This document shows positions 45,094 to 54,359 of a DNA stretch of 64,000 nucleotides, piece after piece (position 1 is the first letter of the stretch; every line of letters starts with the position of its first letter). Source of the stretch: Marivivens donghaensis (GTDB lineage Bacteria > Pseudomonadota > Alphaproteobacteria > Rhodobacterales > Rhodobacteraceae); NCBI RefSeq assembly GCF_011806565.1, contig NZ_JAATOP010000003.1, positions 62,001 to 126,000 on the forward strand. The letters run 5' to 3'. The translations under genes were made by a program, and so were the position numbers. The notes under the pieces were generated by a model, which made no database searches, had not been told where the DNA came from, and saw only the letters and a list, made by a program, of their open reading frames with translations.

Positions 45094-45498
45094 ATGATCG
45101 GACGATTGAACCACGTAGCCATTGCCGTGCCTGACCTTGAGGCCGCAGCGGCGCAGTACCGCGATACCTTGGGTGCCAACGTCGGCGCACCGCAGGACGA
45201 GCCGGATCACGGCGTGACGGTGGTGTTCATCGAACTGCCGAACACCAAGATCGAACTTCTGTACCCGCTGGGCGACAACTCTCCGATCAACGGATTTCTG
45301 GAAAAGAACCCCTCGGGCGGCATCCACCACATCTGCTACGAGGTCGACGACATCATCGCGGCCCGTGACCAACTGAAGGAAAAGGGCGCGCGCGTTCTGG
45401 GGACCGGAGAGCCGAAGATCGGCGCACACGGAAAGCCTGTGTTGTTCCTGCATCCCAAGGACTTCAACGGCTGTCTGGTCGAGCTCGAACAGGTGTGA
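45094..45498 (+). CDS. mce: Methylmalonyl-CoA epimerase
   Basis: This enzyme interconverts 2R- and 2S-methylmalonyl-CoA in propionyl-CoA breakdown. 134 residues, two VOC beta-alpha-beta repeats: RLNHVAIAVPDLEAAAAQY with the metal His, and GGIHHICYEVDDI. The final Glu is in GCLVELEQV. The ATG at 45094 follows GGGAGA. It is often followed by the DUF1467 gene in this family of bacteria, as here. Confidence 0.93.
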   Translation: MIGRLNHVAIAVPDLEAAAAQYRDTLGANVGAPQDEPDHGVTVVFIELPNTKIELLYPLGDNSPINGFLEKNPSGGIHHICYEVDDIIAARDQLKEKGARVLGTGEPKIGAHGKPVLFLHPKDFNGCLVELEQV

Positions 45499-45589
45499 CC
45501 GTCTGACTGCTTGCCCACGTCGGTGAGGCAGGTATTTATGCGAAAAATGACGGGGCGCGGTTTGCGCCCCCTACCGAAAGGAGCGCCCC

Positions 45590-45886
45590 ATGGGCCCGAC
45601 ATCCGCAATCGTCCTCTTCGCAGTGGTCTGGTTCATGACCTTCTTCGTCATGCTGCCGATCCGCCTGAAAACCCAAGGCGAGGTTGGTGATCATGTGGAA
45701 GGGACGCACTCCTCCGCGCCTGCGGACGGCGCGGCGCATGTCAAACGCAAGGCGCTAATCACCACCGTGGTGGCGATCGTCATCTGGGGGCTGATCGCGG
45801 GCACGATCCTGTCGGGCGTGATCACCGTGCGCGACCTCGACTGGTTCCAGCGCATGTCGACGCCGGAAGTGTCGCTGGACAACTGA
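45590..45886 (+). CDS. DUF1467 membrane protein
   Basis: A 98-residue protein with two membrane helices (ILVAVVWFMTFFVML-type at 7-22 and ITTVVAIVIWGLIAGTILSG at 58-78) separated by a histidine-containing polar loop. The motif FFVMLPIRLKTQGE is the DUF1467 hallmark. AAAGGAGC precedes the ATG. Same strand as mce, 91 bp downstream. Function unknown. Confidence 0.88.
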   Translation: MGPTSAIVLFAVVWFMTFFVMLPIRLKTQGEVGDHVEGTHSSAPADGAAHVKRKALITTVVAIVIWGLIAGTILSGVITVRDLDWFQRMSTPEVSLDN

Positions 45887-46576
45887 TCAGCGACACGCCA
45901 ACCGGTGATAAAGGTGCGTGAACGTCGCCGCGCCGAGCACCGGTATCAGCAGATTCAATAGCGGAATACTCAGCGGGACGGCCATCAGGCAGCCCGCCAT
46001 CCAGATCTGCCATGCGTTCTGCTTGCGGAGCGTTTCGGCCTCTTTGCGGCCCAGACGGCGCGCGGCGGCGAGCTGGAAATACTCGCGGCCCAGAAGATAG
46101 CCGTTCAGCCCGTAGAAGATCGCGAAGGCAAGGAACGGCAGCAGGATCGAGGCCACCAGCGCCACAAGGTTGCCGATGATCAGAATGCCGAGGAAATGCA
46201 GACCGTCCTTCGCGCCTTCCCACAGGCCCATCGGGCGGACGGGCGGCAGGCCGGGGTAGTATTTGTCCTCCACCGCTTCGGCCACGTCATCAAGGAAGAA
46301 AGACGTGATGGCCGACGCGACGGGGATCATCAGGAACACCGACAGCACCATCATCAGCGCCAGCGAGCCAAAGGACAGCGCGCTCGACGCCCAGGTGATG
46401 TCGCCGATCCACGGCAGGGTCAGGGTTTCGGGGACGAAGACCTGAATGACCGTCAGGATCAGGAAATAGATCCCCGCCAGCAGCGCAAAGCTCAGGCCGA
46501 CACCCTTCAGGACCACGCGCTGGAAGCGGTGGTCCGAGAGCTGTTCGATCGCTTTGGCAAAATCGGCAAAGATCAT
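45887..46576 (-). CDS. EI24/CysZ-like membrane protein
   Basis: A 229-residue inner-membrane protein of the EI24 (CysZ) family. Hydrophobic helices are near 20-45, 60-90, 130-160 and 195-220, and GLNGYLLGREYFQLAAARRLG is the family signature. E. coli CysZ imports sulfate. Here the neighbours do not point to sulfur metabolism. The ATG at 46576 overlaps the nitroreductase stop (ATGA), so the longer in-frame extension is rejected. Confidence 0.85.
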   Translation of the reverse strand: MIFADFAKAIEQLSDHRFQRVVLKGVGLSFALLAGIYFLILTVIQVFVPETLTLPWIGDITWASSALSFGSLALMMVLSVFLMIPVASAITSFFLDDVAEAVEDKYYPGLPPVRPMGLWEGAKDGLHFLGILIIGNLVALVASILLPFLAFAIFYGLNGYLLGREYFQLAAARRLGRKEAETLRKQNAWQIWMAGCLMAVPLSIPLLNLLIPVLGAATFTHLYHRLACR

Positions 46577-47172
46577 TCGGATTTCCACGTCACGATCTTG
46601 GACAGGTCGGGGCGCGCGCGCTCGGGCGGGGTCCCGCCTTCGGTGCCGAGGTGGATGATGCCCACGCATTTCTCGTGCGCTGCGACGCCAAGCTGTTCGT
46701 TCATGAACTGCGGGTCGTGGCTATGCCAGCCCGACACCCACGACGCGGCCCAGCCGGTCGCCAGCGCGGCGTTCACGAGGCTGAGGCACACAGCCGCCGC
46801 CGAATAGAGCTGTTCGGCCTCCGGAACCTTCGCCGCCTCGACGGGGGAGGCGATGACCGCCACAGCCATCGGGGAGTTCGCATAGGTGCCCATGGGCTTG
46901 TCGATATCCGCCTGCGCGAGGCCGAGCCGCTCGCCCGCGCCCTGAAGCGCGTCCGCATAGTTTTCCAGCGCCTTCTTCTCCAGCACGACAAAGCGCCACG
47001 GCACCAGCGCACCGTGGTCGGGCGTGCGGGCGGCGGCGGTCAGGATGGTGTCCAGCGCGTCCCGATCGGGGGCAGGGGCCTTGATCATCTTGGCAGGGCG
47101 CGAACGGCGGGTGAGAAGGAAATCGAGGACGTGGTCGTCCTTGGAAAGCGGTTTTATCGTAATATCGGACAT
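46573..47172 (-). CDS. Nitroreductase-family flavoprotein, YdjA-like
   Basis: A 199-residue FMN-dependent NAD(P)H oxidoreductase. FMN-binding RRSRPAKMIKAPAPD near the N-terminus, AARTPDHGALVPWRFVVLE, and GWAASWVSGW late in the sequence match the short YdjA group. The physiological substrate is unknown. It is coupled to the downstream EI24 gene. Confidence 0.88.
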   Translation of the reverse strand: MSDITIKPLSKDDHVLDFLLTRRSRPAKMIKAPAPDRDALDTILTAAARTPDHGALVPWRFVVLEKKALENYADALQGAGERLGLAQADIDKPMGTYANSPMAVAVIASPVEAAKVPEAEQLYSAAAVCLSLVNAALATGWAASWVSGWHSHDPQFMNEQLGVAAHEKCVGIIHLGTEGGTPPERARPDLSKIVTWKSE

Positions 47173-47262
47173 CTATGCCTCCTGTTCGGTTCCGATATCG
47201 GGTCTGCGGTATCGGAAATCAATCGTTGGAAGTGACGCGGCTCGCGGGTTAAACGGATCACC

Positions 47263-47511
47263 ATGTCCGATCTGTCCCACCTTGCCACTGAAGGCGCTGA
47301 AATCAGCGTGCGCGTCACGCCGAAGGCCAGCCGCAATCGCATCACCGTCGAGGATGATGCGATCCGTGTCTATGTGACGGTCGTGCCGGAGGACGGCAAA
47401 GCGAATGCCGCCGTACAGAAACTTCTGGCAAAGGCACTGGGCGTGCCAAAATCGCGGCTGGAACTGGTGCGCGGACAGACGAGCAGGGACAAGACGTTCC
47501 GGATCGGCTGA
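47263..47511 (+). CDS. DUF167 (YggU) protein
   Basis: An 82-residue YggU-type alpha/beta protein: ISVRVTPKASRNRI, VYVTVVPEDGKANAAVQKLLAKALGV, and LVRGQTSRDKTFRI are the complete family pattern. Function is not established. It ends one base before the convergent acidic protein. Confidence 0.92.
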   Translation: MSDLSHLATEGAEISVRVTPKASRNRITVEDDAIRVYVTVVPEDGKANAAVQKLLAKALGVPKSRLELVRGQTSRDKTFRIG

Positions 47512-47775
47512 TCAGGCTTCGCCTTCTTCCTCGTCCTCGTCATCTTCGAGACGCAGGCGGTAGACGCCTTCGGGAAGGTCGAGCGCAGCGTCGAGATCGC
47601 GCAACTGGGCAAAGGACATCGTGATCTTCATCACGCGGTCCGTCACCGGATCGTATTGTTCGACAGTGACGCAATCCTCAAAGGCGATGACGGTCACATC
47701 CTCTTCGAGAGGGGCTTCGCCCTCGTCGACGAGGGTTACGACGGTAGCGTCGAATTCGTGTTCAATCGTAAACAT
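47512..47775 (-). CDS. Small acidic hypothetical protein
   Basis: An 87-residue protein with a beta-rich centre (DATVVTLVDEG...VTVIAFEDCVTVEQYD) and an extremely acidic tail (LEDDEDEEEGEA). No motif recognised. A start ATG is present and it fills the gap between DUF167 and the M48 gene exactly, which supports its reality. Probably cytoplasmic. Confidence 0.65.
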   Translation of the reverse strand: MFTIEHEFDATVVTLVDEGEAPLEEDVTVIAFEDCVTVEQYDPVTDRVMKITMSFAQLRDLDAALDLPEGVYRLRLEDDEDEEEGEA

Positions 47776-47897
47776 GAGATAACGGTATCTTGCTGCAATG
47801 GCGAAGGAAAGGGCTTGTTCCTTCCCCGCGAAAGATGTTCACAAGGGAACGAGCAGACCCGTTGCAGACGAACCGGCAGCGGGGTGGGCGGGGACGT

Positions 47898-48608
47898 ATG
47901 AAACGTTTGATCCTTGGGTTGATCGCGGCACTCTCCATCGCGGGGTGTACGCAAACGGCGCGGCTTGGACCGTCGCCTGTTGCTGTGCCCGAAGGCGCGG
48001 TCTTTGACGAGGTGAATTCCCCCGAGGATGCCGCGCGTATGTTCGTGCAGGTGACCGGCGATATCGAACCGCTGCTCGAAGCGATTTGCGAGCGGGCCTA
48101 TTCCTACCGCAACTGCGATTTCTGGATCGTCGTGGATGATACGCCCGACATCGGCTCGAACGCCTATCAGACGCTTGACCGTTCGGGGCGTCCCATTGTC
48201 GCGTTCACCCTCCCGATCCTGTCGGAGATGAAGAACCGCGACGAATTCGCCTTCGTTCTGGCGCACGAAGCCTCGCACCACATCCTCGGCCACATTCAGG
48301 CAACACAGCAGAACGCGGTGATCGGTGCCGAAGTGCTCGGCGCGATTGCCGCGCAGATGGGCGACAGTGACGCGGAGATCGCGGAAGCCCGTAAAATCGG
48401 AGCCGATATTGCCGCGCGTTCCTATTCGAAGCAGTTCGAACTGGAGGCCGACGCGATGGCCGCGCGCATCCTCAAGGTCGCGGGCTATGACGCGCTGCGC
48501 GGCGCGGCGTTCTTTAACCGCATCCCCGATCCGGGTGACGAATTCCTCGGCTCCCACCCGTCGACAGCCGAGCGCCTCGCCAACGTCCGTCAGGCTCTTC
48601 AAGACTGA
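47898..48608 (+). CDS. M48-family metalloprotease lipoprotein
   Basis: A 236-residue predicted periplasmic lipoprotein. The signal peptide ends in a lipobox (SIAGC, Cys at residue 17). The zinc site is HEASH in VLAHEASHHILGH, with the third ligand Glu in FELEADAMAARI. The C-terminal LGSHPSTAERLANV is typical of M48/BepA-like proteases. These proteases act in outer-membrane protein quality control. It lacks the TPR region of BepA. Confidence 0.9.
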   Translation: MKRLILGLIAALSIAGCTQTARLGPSPVAVPEGAVFDEVNSPEDAARMFVQVTGDIEPLLEAICERAYSYRNCDFWIVVDDTPDIGSNAYQTLDRSGRPIVAFTLPILSEMKNRDEFAFVLAHEASHHILGHIQATQQNAVIGAEVLGAIAAQMGDSDAEIAEARKIGADIAARSYSKQFELEADAMAARILKVAGYDALRGAAFFNRIPDPGDEFLGSHPSTAERLANVRQALQD

Positions 48609-48679
48609 CCACTTGGTAAATATTGCAGCAGCGCTATGTGCCAGCCTATCCTCGGCGTCGGGGAGCGGAGGAGCATGTC

Positions 48680-49039
48680 ATGAACGAATGGCAGAAGATC
48701 AAGCAGCGCGCCGCATGGTCGTGGCAGGGCTGGGCGCACGTCTGGCGGACGGAGGCGTCGCTCCAGCAGTGGATCTGGGCCAATGTGGTGTCCATTGCCT
48801 TCGCGCTCTACCTGCCGCTTACAGGCGGGGAGCGGGCCGTGGTGCTGATGGGCGGCATCTTCGTACTGGCCGTCGAATGCCTCAACACCGCGATCGAGCG
48901 GGTGGTCGACGATATCTCTACCGATCACCGTGACCGCGCGGGGCAGGCCAAGGACGCGGGCAGCGCCGCAGTCGCGATCTTTGCCATTGGGGTGGCGCTC
49001 GCGTGGTGCGCGATCATCTGGCGCTTGCTGACCGCATAA
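48680..49039 (+). CDS. dgkA: Diacylglycerol kinase
   Basis: A 119-residue integral membrane enzyme that phosphorylates diacylglycerol for phospholipid recycling. It has three membrane helices, the N-terminal amphipathic WQGWAHVWRTEASLQQW, and the catalytic segment ECLNTAIERVVD with the family Glu and Asn, followed by KDAGSAAVAIF. The ATG at 48680 follows GGAGGAGC. Confidence 0.93.
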   Translation: MNEWQKIKQRAAWSWQGWAHVWRTEASLQQWIWANVVSIAFALYLPLTGGERAVVLMGGIFVLAVECLNTAIERVVDDISTDHRDRAGQAKDAGSAAVAIFAIGVALAWCAIIWRLLTA

Positions 49040-49106
49040 CTTGATCTCGCTCAAGGCCGCTGTCCCAGCCGTCCCCTATGGTGGCCCCGAACCACTGGGG
49101 GACCAC

Positions 49107-49364
49107 ATGCAGAAGCTCGGCGACATCCGTAAACATTTTTTCCTTACCACAGGCATGGCCAAACACGCGGGCGTCGATCTGGGCGAGGCGATCCATGACG
49201 GCCATCTGACCCGCGAAGGCTACGCCGAGTGCGTGACCCGCTGCCGCCACTGCACCAACCCCGGACACTGCGCCGAATGGCTGCCCGAGGCGCAGGACGG
49301 CGATCCCGTGCCGGACTACTGCGAGAACCGTGCGATCTTCCACGAGTTGAAGAAAACAGGATAG
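49107..49364 (+). CDS. DUF6455 small Cys-rich protein
   Basis: An 85-residue protein beginning MQKLGDIRKHFFLTTGMAK, with a cysteine cluster CVTRCRHCTNPGHCAEWL and a final Cys in PDYCENR. The cluster suggests metal binding. It belongs to a small family widespread in Rhodobacteraceae. Function unknown. The ATG at 49107 is preceded by GGGGGA. Confidence 0.8.
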   Translation: MQKLGDIRKHFFLTTGMAKHAGVDLGEAIHDGHLTREGYAECVTRCRHCTNPGHCAEWLPEAQDGDPVPDYCENRAIFHELKKTG

Positions 49365-49511
49365 CGCACACCTCTAAGGGCGTATTTCCCGCCTGTTCGA
49401 GACGAAAATTACCACTTTAGTAGAAAAAATTTACCACCTCAGACTCAAACGGCCCACTCTGGAGCCGTTCAGATATCCGAACGCAGTCTGCGCACGGCTC
49501 AAGGATATGCC

Positions 49512-49763
49512 ATGACGAACCAGAGACATCACGTATTCAGGACTTCGGGCCACACCGGTCCACTTCCCTTTTGTGCGGTGGAGCTGATCGACCTTCTGGG
49601 CGAAGAGGCCACGACGCGTCTGCGCGAGACCGAACTTCTCCCGCGCTGCCGTGGCTGTGCGCGCAAGTTCACGCCGCGCGGCTGGCTGGGCACCGACTCG
49701 CCGCTGGGGATCTGGGAAGGCTGTGCACACCGCGAAAGGCTGGAGCGCGTGATGTCGCGGTAA
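49512..49763 (+). CDS. Small hypothetical protein with Cys motif
   Basis: An 83-residue basic protein. CRGCARKF, Cys in PFCAVEL and WEGCAHRE give four to five Cys that could bind a metal. AAGGA precedes the ATG by 6 nt. The region before it (49365-49511) is AT-richer and contains no gene. No family recognised. Confidence 0.55.
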   Translation: MTNQRHHVFRTSGHTGPLPFCAVELIDLLGEEATTRLRETELLPRCRGCARKFTPRGWLGTDSPLGIWEGCAHRERLERVMSR

Positions 49764-49778
49764 GCGACAGGCACGTAA

Positions 49779-50180
49779 ATGAGTTACACGGTCAAGAAGG
49801 TACTATCAGCGCAGGTCATCTACGACGCGGCGCGGGCGGATAGCCCGACCGAGTCCGTGACCATTCTTGGCTTTGACGTGATCGACACCTCCGTGCTTGC
49901 CATGACCGTCGAGGGGCCGGACGGCAAGATGCAGCAGTTCCCGCTCTGGCCGACGGTCCGCATCAACTCTCCCTATGGCAAGCAGATGACGGGCGACCAG
50001 CTTCTTGCCGCGTTGATGAAAGAGGACGTGCTAAACGAGGTCAAACCGCTCCCCCCGCGCGAGATCTTCGACAGCCCGCCCATGCAGCCCGTCCGCGTGC
50101 AGAAACTGTCGCCTTGGGTGATCTATGGCACCACGGCCGTATTCATTCTTCTGGGGTGGTCGCTGGTGCTCAGCTTCTAG
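49779..50180 (+). CDS. Hypothetical protein with C-terminal membrane anchor
   Basis: A 133-residue protein. The soluble beta-rich part (about 1-105) is followed by one C-terminal helix (VIYGTTAVFILLGWSLVLSF), so it is probably tail-anchored in the inner membrane with the body in the cytoplasm. No motif recognised. It lies 16 nt after the previous small gene and 18 nt before the IMPACT gene, consistent with one transcript. Confidence 0.6.
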   Translation: MSYTVKKVLSAQVIYDAARADSPTESVTILGFDVIDTSVLAMTVEGPDGKMQQFPLWPTVRINSPYGKQMTGDQLLAALMKEDVLNEVKPLPPREIFDSPPMQPVRVQKLSPWVIYGTTAVFILLGWSLVLSF

Positions 50181-50198
50181 GGCCGCTAGGGTCCGCGC

Positions 50199-50549
50199 AT
50201 GAAGATCATCGACAACGTGATTTCCGACAGGGGATCGAAATACGCCGTTTCGGGCGCGCCCTGTACCTCTCCCGAAGAGGCGAAAGCCTTTATCAAAGAG
50301 CTTTGCCGCAAAAAGAAGTTCGCCAAGGCGACCCACAACACATGGGCCGTGCTACTGGACGAAGGCCCCCTCAAGAACGACGACGGAGAGAGCGGCGCAG
50401 GCATGGTGATCGTCCGCATGCTCGAACGCGAGGGCCTCAAGGGCCACATCATCTGCGTCACCCGCTGGTTCGGAGGCAAACACCTCGGAGGAGACCGCTT
50501 CAGACACGTACAGGACGCGGTGAGGGTTTATTTGGAGGGGCTGGGGTAG
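50199..50549 (+). CDS. IMPACT/YigZ-family protein
   Basis: A 116-residue UPF0029/IMPACT N-terminal domain: SKYAVSGAPCTSPEEAKAFIKEL, KATHNTWAVLL, GESGAGMVIVRMLE and TRWFGGKHLGGDRFRHVQDAV, the hallmark. It lacks the C-terminal domain of full-length YigZ (about 200 residues), which is common in this group. Proposed to act in translation stress. The convergent AT-rich gene overlaps its last 22 nt. Confidence 0.88.
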   Translation: MKIIDNVISDRGSKYAVSGAPCTSPEEAKAFIKELCRKKKFAKATHNTWAVLLDEGPLKNDDGESGAGMVIVRMLEREGLKGHIICVTRWFGGKHLGGDRFRHVQDAVRVYLEGLG

Positions 50550-51424
50550 TTTGAGTAGATCAGTTGTTTTTCAACCAAATAGTCAAATCTTAACGTTTCT
50601 GACGCAGAACTTTCCTTGGTGCGCGATTCAAAGAGCACATTTTGCCGCTTAATGAGTGAATCATATTCGCGTATAATTTTGATAGGCCTATTACTCGAAA
50701 AATCTTGCAGTAGCGGGAATAGCCATGATTTGGTGCTTATTCGATCTTCCATCTCAGGCACTTCCCCACGAGCATACTTGAAGCAGTTTGCAGCCAAATT
50801 GCGAACGAGTATCCATTCTAACACATTTTCATAAGTGCCTATAACACCAATTATTTCATTCTCCTCAAGGGGCTCAATTTTTGTACCTTCGGTTCGAGAT
50901 TTTGCAACTTGAAAGTGGTTGGAAATAGCCGATAGCCAATTGCGAGTTTGGGGGTCTGCAAACTCTATCACGTTTTGAAAAATTGCAAAATTTTCACCGG
51001 TAACGAACGGCAAAATATACTCGTGTTCGTAGCGTGTGAGTTCATCGTCGTTTATTCCCTCCCCGTCTCGAGCTGCGCGCCCTTTCGCCAGTACAACCCT
51101 AGCATTGTGCTCGGCAATCCGATAAATTTCGCTGAGAACTGCGGAAAGAAGAATTCGATTTGCGGTTAGGCGTCCATTTCGGTCTAATTGGCGGCTTCGA
51201 TCCTGGAAATCTAAAGTAACAAGGACGCCATAAGTTGCGATCCCAGCGCTAAGTAAAACGACAAGTATAGAGACAATTTCGACAAAATAATTCTTAGTTT
51301 GCTCGGTGAGATCGCTATCGAGAACTAGAAAAAATGCGATGCCAAACAAAAGGCCGATCAATACGCTAATCGGAGCATTCAGTAGAAAATTTGCGCTCGA
51401 TTGCGAAAAAAACGACCTCTTCAT
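50528..51424 (-). CDS. AT-rich two-helix membrane protein, probably acquired
   Basis: A 298-residue protein with two N-terminal membrane helices (about 15-37 and 47-70: ISVLIGLLFGIAFFLVL and VEIVSILVVLLSAGIATYGVLV). A ~220-residue cytoplasmic helical domain follows (ILLSAVLSEIYRIAEHNARVVL, YENVLEWILVRNLAANCF). No known motif. GC is far below both neighbours (IMPACT and rimO), and it overlaps the IMPACT stop by 22 nt. The architecture resembles membrane-anchored accessory proteins of unknown role, some of them in defence, but I cannot assign a family. Confidence 0.7.
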   Translation of the reverse strand: MKRSFFSQSSANFLLNAPISVLIGLLFGIAFFLVLDSDLTEQTKNYFVEIVSILVVLLSAGIATYGVLVTLDFQDRSRQLDRNGRLTANRILLSAVLSEIYRIAEHNARVVLAKGRAARDGEGINDDELTRYEHEYILPFVTGENFAIFQNVIEFADPQTRNWLSAISNHFQVAKSRTEGTKIEPLEENEIIGVIGTYENVLEWILVRNLAANCFKYARGEVPEMEDRISTKSWLFPLLQDFSSNRPIKIIREYDSLIKRQNVLFESRTKESSASETLRFDYLVEKQLIYSNYPSPSK

Positions 51425-51431
51425 TATAAGC

Positions 51432-52811
51432 CTACTGCCCCTTCAAAACACCCCACAGATCATACTCACCGGCCTCATCCACTTCAACCTTAGCGATATC
51501 TCCGACGGACAGCCCTTCGGTGCCTTCATCGATGAAGAGGTTGCCGTCGATCTCGGGGGCGTCGGCCCATGTGCGGCAGGTGGCGATGCCGTCTTCGTCG
51601 ATGTCGTCCACGATAACTTCGAGCGTTTTGCCGACCTTGGCCTGTAGCTTGGCTTCGGAAATGGCCTGCGCCTTTTCCATGAAGCGGTCCCAGCGTTCCT
51701 GTTTGACCTCGGTGGGGACGTGATCGGGCAGGTCGTTCGACCGCGCGCCGTCCACGTTCTCGTACTGGAAGCAGCCCACACGGTCCAGCTGCGCCTCGTC
51801 GAGCCAATCCAGCAGGGTCTCGAATTCTTCTTCGGTCTCACCGGGGTAGCCGACGATGAAGGTCGAGCGCAGGGTGATATCGGGGCAGTCAGCGCGCCAC
51901 GCGGCGATCTCGTCCAGCGTCTTGGCAGCCGCAGCGGGGCGGGCCATACGCTTGAGCGTGTCGGGGTGCGCGTGCTGGAACGGGATGTCGAGGTAGGGCA
52001 GGATCAGCCCCTCGGCCATCAGCGGGATCAGGTTGCGCACGTGCGGGTAGGGGTAGACGTAGTGCAGGCGCACCCACGCACCGAGGCTGCCCAGATCACG
52101 CGCCAGATCGGTGATGTGCGCACGGTGGCCGCGGTCCTCGGCGTGTTTGATGTCGACGCCATAAGCCGAGGTGTCCTGAGAGATCACCAGCAGTTCCTTG
52201 ACGCCCGCATCGACGAGCTTCTCCGCTTCGCGCATGACGGCGTGAGCGGGGCGCGAGGCGAGTTTGCCGCGCATGTCGGGGATGATGCAGAACTTGCACT
52301 TGTGGTTACAGCCTTCGGAGATCTTGAGGTAGCTGTAGTGGCGCGGGGTCAGTTTGACGCCCGACGCAGGCAGCAGGTCCACGAACGGATCGGGGCTGGG
52401 CGGCACGGCCTTGTGCACGCTGTCGAGCACCTGTTCGTACTGGTGCGGACCGGTGACGGCGAGGATGTTCGGGTGGTGCTCGCGGATGTAGTCGGGCTCT
52501 GCGCCCAGACAGCCGGTCACGATAACCTTGCCGTTTTCCACGAGCGCTTCGCCGATGGCATCGAGGCTCTCTGCCTTGGCAGAATCCAGAAACCCGCAGG
52601 TGTTCACGATGACCGCGTCAGCGCCCGCGTAGTCGGGGCTGATTTGGTATCCTTCGGCCCGCAGGCGGGTCAGGATGCGTTCGCTGTCGACCAGCGCTTT
52701 GGGACAGCCCAAGGAGACCATGCCGATCGTCGGCTGGCCGGGGCGGGGGGCTTCGTCAAAGCGCGCGCGCGGCGCGAGGTCGGGGCGGAGGTTCGGCGGG
52801 TTCTGGGACAT
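51432..52811 (-). CDS. rimO: Ribosomal protein S12 methylthiotransferase
   Basis: This radical-SAM enzyme methylthiolates Asp in ribosomal protein S12. 459 residues: N-terminal UPF0004 domain with cluster Cys ([35 protein letters not shown]). The radical-SAM CxxxCxxC is in [14 protein letters not shown], and a C-terminal TRAM domain ends the protein. The ATG at 52811 gives the standard family N-terminus. The longer frame from 52862 is unlikely. Confidence 0.95.
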   Translation of the reverse strand: MSQNPPNLRPDLAPRARFDEAPRPGQPTIGMVSLGCPKALVDSERILTRLRAEGYQISPDYAGADAVIVNTCGFLDSAKAESLDAIGEALVENGKVIVTGCLGAEPDYIREHHPNILAVTGPHQYEQVLDSVHKAVPPSPDPFVDLLPASGVKLTPRHYSYLKISEGCNHKCKFCIIPDMRGKLASRPAHAVMREAEKLVDAGVKELLVISQDTSAYGVDIKHAEDRGHRAHITDLARDLGSLGAWVRLHYVYPYPHVRNLIPLMAEGLILPYLDIPFQHAHPDTLKRMARPAAAAKTLDEIAAWRADCPDITLRSTFIVGYPGETEEEFETLLDWLDEAQLDRVGCFQYENVDGARSNDLPDHVPTEVKQERWDRFMEKAQAISEAKLQAKVGKTLEVIVDDIDEDGIATCRTWADAPEIDGNLFIDEGTEGLSVGDIAKVEVDEAGEYDLWGVLKGQ

Positions 52812-52907
52812 GCGGCGCATATAGCGATGCAAGGGCGCTGTGGGAAGTGGAACCATACGCAAGCGGGCTATGTTTGATCAGAGGGAGGGCAACAACAAGG
52901 ACCATTC

Positions 52908-53996
52908 ATGGATACCTTATTGGAACTGTGGTCGCGGGTGCCTGCCGCGACAAAGCCGCTGATCGAGATTTTTGTCGCTATCGTCATTGCCGTCGTGCTG
53001 CATTCGCTGCTGTGGAAAGTGGTGAGCAAGGTGATCGGCGGGCGGACCGAGCTGATCTACCGCGTGATCCGCCGTCTCAAGACCCCTCTGCGCTTAATGT
53101 TCATCGTGGCCGCCATCGGTTTTGCCAGCCGCGTGGCGGATATGGGCACGGACCTGCGCAATCTGGTCTCGCAGTTTTCGCTGGCGCTGGCCGTGATGAT
53201 CGGCGGGTGGATCACCATGATTGCGGTGGACGTCTATGCCGACCGCGAGACGCGGCGCCTCAGGCTGGATGCGGAGGATAACCTCGTCGCCCGCAAGCAG
53301 GCCACCCAGATCAAGATGCTGCGGATGGTCACGAAGGTCGTGCTGTTCCTACTGACCGCGGGCCTCGCGCTGTCGGTGTTCGACGCGGTGCGGAGCTTCG
53401 GTGTCTCGCTCTTTGCCTCTGCCGGTGTGGCGGGCATCGTGGCGGGGTATGCGGCAACGCCTGTGCTGAAGAACCTGATTGCGGGTATCCAGATTGCGCT
53501 GACCCAGCCGATCCGCATCGACGACGTGGTGATTGTCGAGGACGAGTGGGGCTGGATCGAGGAGATCGCTTCCACCTACGTGGTCGTTCGCATCTGGGAT
53601 TTGCGGCGGATGGTTTTGCCGCTGTCGTACTTCATCGAGAACCCGTTCCAGAACTGGACCCGTGAGAGCGCAAATATCATCGGCTCCGTCATGTTCTACG
53701 TCGATTACACCGCGCCTGTCGCCCAGATCCGCGACAAGTTCGAGGAAGCTGTCAAAGCCAGTTCCCGCTGGGACGGGAAAACGGTTGTTCTGCAGGTCAT
53801 CGATACTGACAAAGATACCGTCCAGCTACGCGGTCTGTGTAGCTCCCGAAATTCGCCGTTAAACTGGGATTTGCGGTGCGAGGTGCGTGAAAAGGTTCTG
53901 TCGTGGCTTCAGGAGAGCTACCCCGATGCACTGCCCAAGCATCGTATCGACATCGACAAAATGCCCGAGGTGGACAAAACGCCAATACCTACGTAA
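52908..53996 (+). CDS. MscS-family mechanosensitive channel
   Basis: A 362-residue inner-membrane protein. It has four predicted helices; the pore helix and following loop are VSLFASAGVAGIVAGYAATPVLKNLIAGIQIALTQPI, the MscS signature. The beta domain follows (IDDVVIVEDEWGWIEEI) and a cytoplasmic end. It opens under membrane tension to release solutes. AAGGACC precedes the ATG. An HxlR regulator starts 9 nt after its stop. Confidence 0.92.
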   Translation: MDTLLELWSRVPAATKPLIEIFVAIVIAVVLHSLLWKVVSKVIGGRTELIYRVIRRLKTPLRLMFIVAAIGFASRVADMGTDLRNLVSQFSLALAVMIGGWITMIAVDVYADRETRRLRLDAEDNLVARKQATQIKMLRMVTKVVLFLLTAGLALSVFDAVRSFGVSLFASAGVAGIVAGYAATPVLKNLIAGIQIALTQPIRIDDVVIVEDEWGWIEEIASTYVVVRIWDLRRMVLPLSYFIENPFQNWTRESANIIGSVMFYVDYTAPVAQIRDKFEEAVKASSRWDGKTVVLQVIDTDKDTVQLRGLCSSRNSPLNWDLRCEVREKVLSWLQESYPDALPKHRIDIDKMPEVDKTPIPT

Positions 53997-54005
53997 TGGT
54001 AAGGA

Positions 54006-54335
54006 ATGGCACAGTATACGTTTCGCACCCGCAGCTCGGATTGTCCGTATGAACTGGCCATCGGTCTGGTCTCAGGCCGGTGGAAGCCGCGGCTGCTTGA
54101 AGTGTTGAAGGACGAAACGCTGCGCTATGGCGATCTGAAGGAACGCCTCAAGCCTGTGTCCGACAAGGTGCTGAGCGCCGCGCTCGATGACATGACGCGC
54201 AACGGTCTGATTAGCCGGACTGCTTTTGCGGAAATCCCGCCGCGCGTGGAATACGCGCTGACACCACAAGGCGAGAGCCTTCTGGAAGCTCTCGGCCCGC
54301 TGCGGGATTGGGCGCGGACCGAGAACGGTAGATAG
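54006..54335 (+). CDS. HxlR-family transcriptional regulator
   Basis: A 109-residue winged-helix protein of the HxlR type: CPYELAIGLVSGRWKPRLLEVL is the N-terminal family motif, then YGDLKERLKPVSDKVLSAALDDMTRNGLI as HTH and wing. A single N-terminal Cys (DCPYE) may sense redox or electrophiles as in YodB/HypR. It is convergent with the osmC-like peroxiredoxin, a plausible target of thiol-based control, though not proven. Confidence 0.9.
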   Translation: MAQYTFRTRSSDCPYELAIGLVSGRWKPRLLEVLKDETLRYGDLKERLKPVSDKVLSAALDDMTRNGLISRTAFAEIPPRVEYALTPQGESLLEALGPLRDWARTENGR

Positions 54336-54359
54336 GGCAGGGGCCGAAGCCCCGCCGCA

